Positions 58,634 through 64,000 of a DNA stretch of 64,000 nt are shown piece by piece (position 1 is the first letter of the stretch; every line of letters starts with the position of its first letter). This stretch comes from Bog-159 sp035499555 (GTDB lineage Bacteria > Acidobacteriota > Terriglobia > Bryobacterales > Bryobacteraceae). The notes under the pieces were generated by a model, which worked only from the letters and a program-made list of their open reading frames with translations, was not told where the DNA came from and searched no databases. The position numbers and the translations under genes are program-made. The stretch is from contig DATJYO010000047.1 of the NCBI GenBank assembly GCA_035499555.1, positions 29,755 through 93,754 on the forward strand, given 5' to 3'.

Positions 58634-59557
58634 TTAGACCGCCACCTTCAGCTTAAGGAAGTCGTTTGGCGCATGTACCAGATCCTGCTTCGTGCCAAGG
58701 TACCGCTCGGTCGTCTGGACCGAGGCATGGCCCAGCAACAACTGGATCTGCTCAAGCTCGCCGCCGGCGGTCCGGCACAGCTTCGCGGTCGTGCGGCGCA
58801 GGTCATGCGGAGCGATGCCTGCAACGCCCGCGGTCACCGCGTACGGCCGCAGGAGTTGCCAGACCACTTTTTCGGACATCCGGTCGCCCTGCAACTGGTC
58901 GCCGCGGTGCACGGGCCGGAACACGAAGCCGTCCGTTATACCGGCGCGGGCCGTCCAGGCATCGACGGCAACCTTCACCCATGTCGGCATGGGAACCGTC
59001 CGAACGCGCCTGTGCTTCGAAACGAGGTCGAGGATCACCCACCGCCCGTCGCGCTGCTGCACGTGCGCCATCGTGAGCGCGGCCACTTCCGACCGGCGCA
59101 GCCCGCAGCCCAGCAGCACGGCGATGACGGCGCGGTCGCGCAGGCCCTTGAGCGTAGTGATATCCGGCGTGTTCAGCAGCGTCTGGGCCTGCTTCTGGGA
59201 CAGCCAGTTCCCCATGCGGACGCCGATCGATTTGGCGCTCTTCACCCGCTGGATGCCGGCGGCCAGGTCGGGCGCCAGCAGGCCGTTGTCCATCGCCTCC
59301 ACTGCCAGCTTGCGGATGGCCGACATGCGGACGATTATCGATGACGACCCCAGCTTGCGCTCCTCCAGGGAAACTCGCCAGGCGCTCACTGTGGCTTTGG
59401 TGAAGCCGGGCCGCGGCTCGGCGTCGTACCAGGCAAAGAACTCGTCCAGGGCCATGTTGTAGACCCGCTTCGTGATGGGGGAACTGACAGAATCCAGCAC
59501 CAGAGGCTTCAATCGCTGCCACTCCGCCGTCCTTCTAGCTATCGTTAACTCGTTCAT
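58634..59557 (-). CDS. Tyrosine recombinase (phage-type integrase)
   Basis: This 307-residue protein has the SAM-like N-terminal domain (about 15-100) and the catalytic domain with Arg154/155 in GCGLRRSEVAA, His251 and Arg254 in PHDLRRTTA, His277 in LLGHASVQT and Tyr286 in ERYLG. All catalytic residues are present. I start at ATG 59557 with AGAGGTG six bases upstream. It would catalyse integration or excision. It lies beyond the plus-strand block and 16 kb from the tRNA-Pro remnant, so it may belong to the whole island or to a nested element. Confidence 0.92.
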   Translation of the reverse strand: MNELTIARRTAEWQRLKPLVLDSVSSPITKRVYNMALDEFFAWYDAEPRPGFTKATVSAWRVSLEERKLGSSSIIVRMSAIRKLAVEAMDNGLLAPDLAAGIQRVKSAKSIGVRMGNWLSQKQAQTLLNTPDITTLKGLRDRAVIAVLLGCGLRRSEVAALTMAHVQQRDGRWVILDLVSKHRRVRTVPMPTWVKVAVDAWTARAGITDGFVFRPVHRGDQLQGDRMSEKVVWQLLRPYAVTAGVAGIAPHDLRRTTAKLCRTAGGELEQIQLLLGHASVQTTERYLGTKQDLVHAPNDFLKLKVAV

Positions 59558-59709
59558 TCCACACCTCTTAATGGTCAATATCGGACATGAAGACCTTACC
59601 TCGTGACGGCAGGGACAGCAAGCGCTATCGAATGGCCCCATGAGCGATTCGCCGGCGCCCGAATTGCGATAATCATAAATTGCGCCGATCACGAAGGTGA
59701 GTTTGCCGT

Positions 59710-60360
59710 ATGAAAATTGCATTGACTGAAGAGTTCCTTGACGAGATGGCAGAACTGCCAGTGGCGGTGGGTAAAGGCTGCCGCGAGTTGATCAAAGAAC
59801 TGCTGCGATCCCATAGAGAGACTTTTAGACGTGGGATGAGCCTGGAAAAGCTGAAAAACTCCAGCTTTCACACTACCCGGATCAATAAGCAGTATAGAAT
59901 ATTGATAAAGGTTGACGGCGAGTCGTACCTTTTGTGTAGGGTGGGTGATCATGATTTTGTCTATTCACCGTACATGGACAAGAGTTACTCGGCAGCCGCG
60001 AACTGCCAAGTGGTGCGCAACGTCGGGATAACGCAAGCAGGAACCGGACCCTCTGGTCCCGGCCTCGATGAAATCATCGCCCGGCTCAACGAGCAAAGGC
60101 AACGCGCCTCGTACGGTGCAATCGCGGGTTTTCTTGGAGCCGGGGTGACACCGAGGTCGCTCATGGCGGACCGCCCCAAGAACCAGATGAACTCGTGGGT
60201 GGTGGCTGCGACTGGGCTGGGGTATGGCCGGCCAACGAAATACGAAGACAAGGACATCCATCCCGAATGCCTCCGCCAGATCCGTGAGCGCCGAAACGAC
60301 TTTATCCAAGACCCGGAGATCCTAGCGGGATGGCTGCGGGCTAAGCGGTGGTCACGGTAA
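59710..60360 (+). CDS. RelE-like domain fused to an unknown C-terminal domain
   Basis: The first 100 residues match the RelE-like fold (LPVAVGKGCRELIKELLRSH, LEKLKNSSFHTTRINKQYRI and VGDHDFVYSPYM), including the VGxHD text that follows in family members. The second half (about 115-215; SYGAIAGFLGAGVTPRSLMA, VVAATGLGYGRPTKYEDKD) is a different, uncharacterised domain with an XRE-like or lysozyme-like look that I cannot name. Fusions of this type may be toxin, or an interaction module. No antitoxin gene is adjacent. Confidence 0.6.
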   Translation: MKIALTEEFLDEMAELPVAVGKGCRELIKELLRSHRETFRRGMSLEKLKNSSFHTTRINKQYRILIKVDGESYLLCRVGDHDFVYSPYMDKSYSAAANCQVVRNVGITQAGTGPSGPGLDEIIARLNEQRQRASYGAIAGFLGAGVTPRSLMADRPKNQMNSWVVAATGLGYGRPTKYEDKDIHPECLRQIRERRNDFIQDPEILAGWLRAKRWSR

Positions 60361-60537
60361 AGGATCAATACTCCGGCCGAAGTTAACGACTCGCAAGTAC
60401 GGCTGCTCCAATGGCTGGTTCTTTATGGCGGTGCTTATGGGGATATTCCTCGTTAAAAAAGCCGGCGTCAAGGCGACCATGCCGGCGGGCGATTCTACTC
60501 CATTTGGTATCATCGATTCGGTGAGGCAAGCCGCGGT

Positions 60538-61329
60538 ATGAACGGCACACCATCCTTTCGTCGCTACGTCGGAATCGACTATTCCGGCGCGCAGACGCCG
60601 ACTTCGAGCCTTAAGGGCTTACGCGTCTACATGGCGGATAGGGTGTCGCCGCCTTCCGAGATAGGACCTCCGCCGAGTCCCCGCAAATACTGGACCCGCC
60701 GTGGAATCGCAGAATGGCTTGAAGAGAGACTTCTTGAAGACTCGCCAACGCTGGTCGGTATCGATCATGGCTTCTCCTTTCCGCGACAGTATTTTGAAAG
60801 GCATCAGCTACAATTCGATTGGATGGTGTTTCTTGAAGATTTCCAACGCCATTGGCCCACGGATCAGGACAACACCTACGTCGATTTCGTGCGCGCGGGC
60901 AAGTGCGGCAATGGCGCAGCGCGCTCCGGTAATTCACGCTGGCGGCGTCTCACCGAAGTGCGAACTGGTGCCGCCAAGTCGGTCTTCCATTTCGACGTGC
61001 AGGGCTCGGTAGCCAAATCAACCCATGCGGGCTTGCCTTGGCTACTCTATCTGCGACGGCAAGTGACGAACGGAGTCCATTTCTGGCCGTTCGATGGCTG
61101 GCAAATTCCCGTTGGCGCATCTGTTGTGGCGGAGGTGTATCCGTCACTCTGGAACAGTGGCTTCGAACGTGGAAGTCGTACTGCCGACCAACACGATGCC
61201 TATTCCATTGCGGCGTGGATGCGCGGCGCAGACAGTAACGGTTTGCTCTCGGGGTTCTTTGATCCCGGTGTCAAGCAAGACGAACGTAAGATAGCGGAGA
61301 TTGAGGGCTGGATACTTGGTGTTGCGTAG
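60538..61329 (+). CDS. DUF429-like predicted RNase H-fold protein
   Basis: This 263-residue protein has the RNase H-like first strand RYVGIDYSGAQ and a second motif LVGIDHGFSFP, with a third acidic pair in TADQHDAYSIAAWMRG, the pattern of predicted DUF429-type nucleases. The three acidic residues could bind metal. It may be nuclease-like but is not tested. The preceding 177 bases contain nothing I can identify. Confidence 0.6.
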   Translation: MNGTPSFRRYVGIDYSGAQTPTSSLKGLRVYMADRVSPPSEIGPPPSPRKYWTRRGIAEWLEERLLEDSPTLVGIDHGFSFPRQYFERHQLQFDWMVFLEDFQRHWPTDQDNTYVDFVRAGKCGNGAARSGNSRWRRLTEVRTGAAKSVFHFDVQGSVAKSTHAGLPWLLYLRRQVTNGVHFWPFDGWQIPVGASVVAEVYPSLWNSGFERGSRTADQHDAYSIAAWMRGADSNGLLSGFFDPGVKQDERKIAEIEGWILGVA

Positions 61330-61661
61330 TTCGTCTCTCCGCATCATGCGTGGCCGGCGGGGGAAGCGCGGTGACCGAACTTGCGAACAAGGGCGTTGTG
61401 CGGCCTCATCGGAGCCTATCCTTTCGTCGTTTTCGAGGTACTCTGCCGACTCGCCGTGAACGGCCTTGGCGCGGGCCGGATGCCAATTGGAGTTCTTCAG
61501 GCAAGGGTCATCCGGGAAGCGCTCCGCGAGAATCTTACGCTAGTGATCGAATCGTGCTGAGTCATGGGATAGAGCGATGGGGTCTTAACTGTTTGTCTCA
61601 TCAGACGGTACAAGCGCACTCCGCATTTAGTTCTTAGCATGATCCAGGCTGTCCACAAGCG
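61330..61661. other. Spacer without a convincing gene
   Basis: A 95-residue plus-strand frame at 61350-61637 exists, but its composition is Arg/Ser/Pro-rich with no start signal or family, so it is not called. Nothing else is seen here. Confidence 0.35.
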
Positions 61662-62558
61662 TCAAAATGGTCGGACCAAGGACGCCATCCGTGTGGCCTG
61701 AGCCGGTGAGAGCGGAATCTGAAGGAGCTTACGCACGAAGCCCGGGCTCCGGAGTTTTCGAAGGGCTTTCGCTTCGATTTGCTTAATTTCAAGCTCCGAT
61801 ACGTCGAACCGTTCCGCAATTTCCTTGCGATCCATAGAAGGGGAACTGATTCCAAAGCGCAGTCTGACGACCTTTTCTTGTCTAACCGGTAAGAACTTAA
61901 GAACTGTCTGAATGCTTTCAAAATGTTCTTCGGCGAAGGGGGCACGGAACGAATCGCTATATGTCGCTACCGCCCATGCCGCCATCGCGTCGGAGATTGT
62001 AGTCCGGTCAGAAGGAGGTGGGGTCCCATGAAGGATTGCGTTTAGATATCCGTCAACGAGGCGCGAAGCCGTAAAGCTCTCTTTCTCCTGCCCCTTGCCG
62101 AAAATTGTGTCAATCAATTTCCGACATCCACGATACTCCTCAGGGTCCTCCGGAAAGACCCAGCATCGCACCGCACCCGCAATGCCCTCGGCGACGCGGA
62201 AGATGTGGTCGATCTCGAGGTAGGTTTTGAGAGCCTGATAGGTGCCAATCACTACGGGGTCGATCTTCTCCGAAGGATTCCAGGATATCTGAAAGTAGTG
62301 CTGTGCGAACGCTTCGAATGCCTTCGCATATACGCGTCTGCGATCTTCGCGGCCATGCGTTTCCGGGCAACAGGACAGGCTCTTGTTAACAGCGTTCAGA
62401 AGAAAGTCGTCGGAACCAGAACGCCCCGCGACCTTCATGGCTCTAGCCACCTCTTCGTCGCTCAATCCGAGAGCAGAGATCTGGCGTCGAATTTCACCTC
62501 GGGTTTTAGTCTCAGACGTATCGCTCGCCTCCAACGGGGGTTTACTCGGGCGGATCAT
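61662..62558 (-). CDS. Sigma-70 region-4-like protein of unusual architecture
   Basis: The C-terminal 75 residues (about 225-298) form a sigma region-4 helix-turn-helix (LPVRQEKVVRLRFGISSPSM, then DRKEIAERFDVSELEIKQIE and KALRKLRS). The first 220 residues are helical and do not contain a recognisable region 2. There is therefore no core-binding domain of the usual type. I start at ATG 62558 after AAGGAAG; an ATG six codons earlier is possible. It may be an anti-sigma, phage-type or alternative DNA-binding regulator. Confidence 0.65.
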   Translation of the reverse strand: MIRPSKPPLEASDTSETKTRGEIRRQISALGLSDEEVARAMKVAGRSGSDDFLLNAVNKSLSCCPETHGREDRRRVYAKAFEAFAQHYFQISWNPSEKIDPVVIGTYQALKTYLEIDHIFRVAEGIAGAVRCWVFPEDPEEYRGCRKLIDTIFGKGQEKESFTASRLVDGYLNAILHGTPPPSDRTTISDAMAAWAVATYSDSFRAPFAEEHFESIQTVLKFLPVRQEKVVRLRFGISSPSMDRKEIAERFDVSELEIKQIEAKALRKLRSPGFVRKLLQIPLSPAQATRMASLVRPF

Positions 62559-62608
62559 ATTTCTTCCTTTTACCACTCCACGGCCCGGCGCTGGGGCGGA
62601 CTCTCAGG

Positions 62609-62990
62609 GGCTTCGTGGGCGGCTATTATTCCGAGAGCGGCCTCGATCACGGCTTTTTCCGAGCACCCAGCGGTGCCCATCACCGCCTTCGATCCTCCAG
62701 GATGTGCCTCCACAATCGTCCTCGCCATCAATTCGAATGCGGATATCGCAGGTTTCGGACGCCGCCCGAAGGCGGATCAATCCGAAAGGCTTTGTGGTCG
62801 GCTACGCGGGCAACGAATATCAAGCCACACCAGGATTCATCCGTTCACCCGGCGGCCACATTTCCACGTTCCAAGCACCGGGTGGAGGCGATATCTCCGG
62901 TGGCACAACAGGCGAATCCATCAACCCCAGTGGCGTGATCGCTGGATACTTTATCGACACGAGCACATTTTCCACGGCTACATTCTGCCA
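62609..62990 (+). pseudogene. HAF-repeat extracellular protein remnant, frameshifted
   Basis: HAF-type repeats of the form GxxxGYYxDxxxxHGFxR and FxxPGAxxTxAxxINxxGxIxGxY can be read in three successive frames: GGYYSESGLDHGFFRAPSG, then ITAFDPPGCASTIVLAINSN, then GFVVGYAGNEYQATPGFIRS and STFQAPGGGDISGGTTGESI. Two frameshifts and a missing N-terminus show that this is a decayed copy of a secreted repeat protein, common in Acidobacteriota. Confidence 0.7.
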
Positions 62991-63085
62991 CCGTAATCCG
63001 GTGCGCTCCACTTGTCGTTAACGGCCTCATGTGACGTGACATCACCACCTAACCGAGATCCATCCTACGCCCGTGCCGCATATCG

Positions 63086-63553
63086 TTATACTACGATCCC
63101 TGCAGCCGCGTACCGCGCCCAGCCACTGACGGAAACGGCCGTAAGGCGACGATGCTCTTTTTCCGTGACAACGCAGCAACACTGCGCGCGGTCAATGATG
63201 GAATCCAAATTCGGCGAGGGTCCGAGCATTTCCGCCAGTAGTGCGGCGCGGGGGAAGGCGTGATCACGCTGGATCTTGAGCCCGACCTGCGTGATCACCA
63301 CTTCGCTGCGATATGGCCCCATAAATTTACTCTGGGTGTTGCCTGTCGCGAAAGCCACCTGCCATAGGGCCGAGTCCAGCATCTCTTTTTTGAGAGGAGT
63401 TGCAATAGGAAGTAGTCGTAGCGTTTCGAGTACAGTCTCGATATCGGCGAGCTGCTGTATGAGATGTTCGCCGGCGTGTTTAGCGCTCCCTGTGCTTAAT
63501 GCTCGATAAGAATGGCATAGTCCGATTCTGGCCGACAGGAAGCCCATGCGCAA
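63086..63553 (-). CDS. Conserved hypothetical protein with HNH-like ending (155 aa)
   Basis: This 155-residue protein ends with text like that of small HNH-type proteins (IQRDHAFPRAALLAEMLG, then AQCCCVVTEKEHRRLT). The RDH and EH elements could bind a metal. The first part (GEHLIQQLADIETVLETLRL) is helical. The N-terminal 30 residues may be spurious because no ribosome binding site is obvious. Nuclease function is a weak inference. Confidence 0.45.
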   Translation of the reverse strand: MRMGFLSARIGLCHSYRALSTGSAKHAGEHLIQQLADIETVLETLRLLPIATPLKKEMLDSALWQVAFATGNTQSKFMGPYRSEVVITQVGLKIQRDHAFPRAALLAEMLGPSPNLDSIIDRAQCCCVVTEKEHRRLTAVSVSGWARYAAAGIVV

Positions 63554-63774
63554 CCCAAAATGGGCCGCGATTCACTCTATTGCTCCACCGCCGTTGGGGA
63601 CGCGATGTTCCCACCATTTAGCTAATGTGCTATTCGAAGAGCCTGTTTCCGCTCCACATACAGCGACAATTCCGTTTCAGCCGGCGGCCCGCGACGCGAC
63701 ACACGTCCACGTCGCGGAACGAAGGCGCCGCGGCGCGACCTCTCGTGGTAGCGTACATTTGAAGGGGGCATTTC

Positions 63775-63996
63775 ATGGCAAAGCCGAGAGTCTACTTGGC
63801 TGGACCAATCTCCAACTGTAACCAAAAGCAAAGGAACGAGTGGCGCAAGCAATTAAAGAGCGAGTTGAAGAAGCTTGGCTACGAGTGGATCGACCCGGCC
63901 GACTACACGACTGATACGAGGGATGACTGGACGCCGCTGCGCGAAATGGTAGACATCGACCGAGTGATCTGCCCCCGTTTTCTCTACCAAACGTAG
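63775..63996 (+). CDS. Short nucleoside 2-deoxyribosyltransferase-like ORF
   Basis: This 73-residue frame starts with KPRVYLAGPISNCNQKQRNE and continues GYEWIDPADYTTDTRDDW, the start of the nucleoside 2-deoxyribosyltransferase family. That family is normally twice as long and continues with an acidic active-site region (IDR-D-hydrophobic); here the frame ends after VDIDRVICPRFLYQT with a stop four bases before the window edge. It is either truncated by a frameshift or a short relative. Confidence 0.5.
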   Translation: MAKPRVYLAGPISNCNQKQRNEWRKQLKSELKKLGYEWIDPADYTTDTRDDWTPLREMVDIDRVICPRFLYQT

Positions 63997-64000
63997 TTGA

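Noticed and set aside
60421..60537. A 36-residue frame before the DUF429-like gene
   Set aside because: Too short, with no ribosome binding site or recognisable content.
61350..61637. A 95-residue plus-strand frame after the DUF429-like gene
   Set aside because: Composition is random-looking, there is no start signal and no recognisable family.

Overview
The window looks like a piece of an Acidobacteriota chromosome, most likely near Bryobacter/Solibacter. This is an inference from several things seen together: high GC, a 1,088-residue TonB-dependent receptor with an N-terminal carboxypeptidase-regulatory-like domain, TMTC-like TPR membrane proteins, a heptaheme cytochrome beside a PQQ-type dehydrogenase, and a short ArgA-like acetyltransferase with argC/argB. 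No 16S gene or other decisive marker is present.

Left half (1-41,900) is backbone. It holds an enolase-superfamily dehydratase (cut by the window edge), a TPR protein, an ECF sigma/anti-sigma pair, OsmC, a tiny membrane protein plus a universal stress protein, a four-gene RND efflux operon (tolC-like, hlyD-like, RND pump, DUF2892), cydAB, MOSC, glnA with a clear sigma-70 promoter, the TonB receptor, an M20 dipeptidase, argCB plus acetyltransferase, a molybdopterin-binding protein, and the cytochrome/PQQ pair. A signalling cluster follows (AAA+ ATPase, PilZ, HD-GYP/GAF/GGDEF, EAL-HDOD-PilZ, STAS), with two Dpp-like permeases and two related alcohol dehydrogenases. A 1.5-kb lower-GC islet (21,901-23,427), bounded by imperfect ~37-bp inverted repeats and carrying only small unknown genes, interrupts this backbone. 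An AbiE locus (AbiEi intact, AbiEii with two frameshifts) closes it.

Right half (42,137-64,000) is an accessory island. Its left edge is marked by the 3' remnant of a tRNA-Pro(CGG) gene. Inside are two divergent multigene blocks. The minus-strand block is DUF4338/DruA-like, then a PD-(D/E)XK-like protein with a possible winged helix, then a Ser/Thr kinase, then a 401-residue protein I do not recognise. The plus-strand block is a DUF499 ATPase, a 143-residue protein, a DUF1156 DNA methylase, DarT, DarG and a PLD-SNF2 helicase, all translationally coupled or overlapping. A tyrosine recombinase, a RelE-like fusion, a DUF429-like protein, a region-4-only sigma-like protein, a frameshifted HAF-repeat pseudogene, an HNH-like protein and a short deoxyribosyltransferase-like ORF follow. 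The two blocks are the best candidates for antiphage systems, and the kinase block is the one I cannot match to any system I know.
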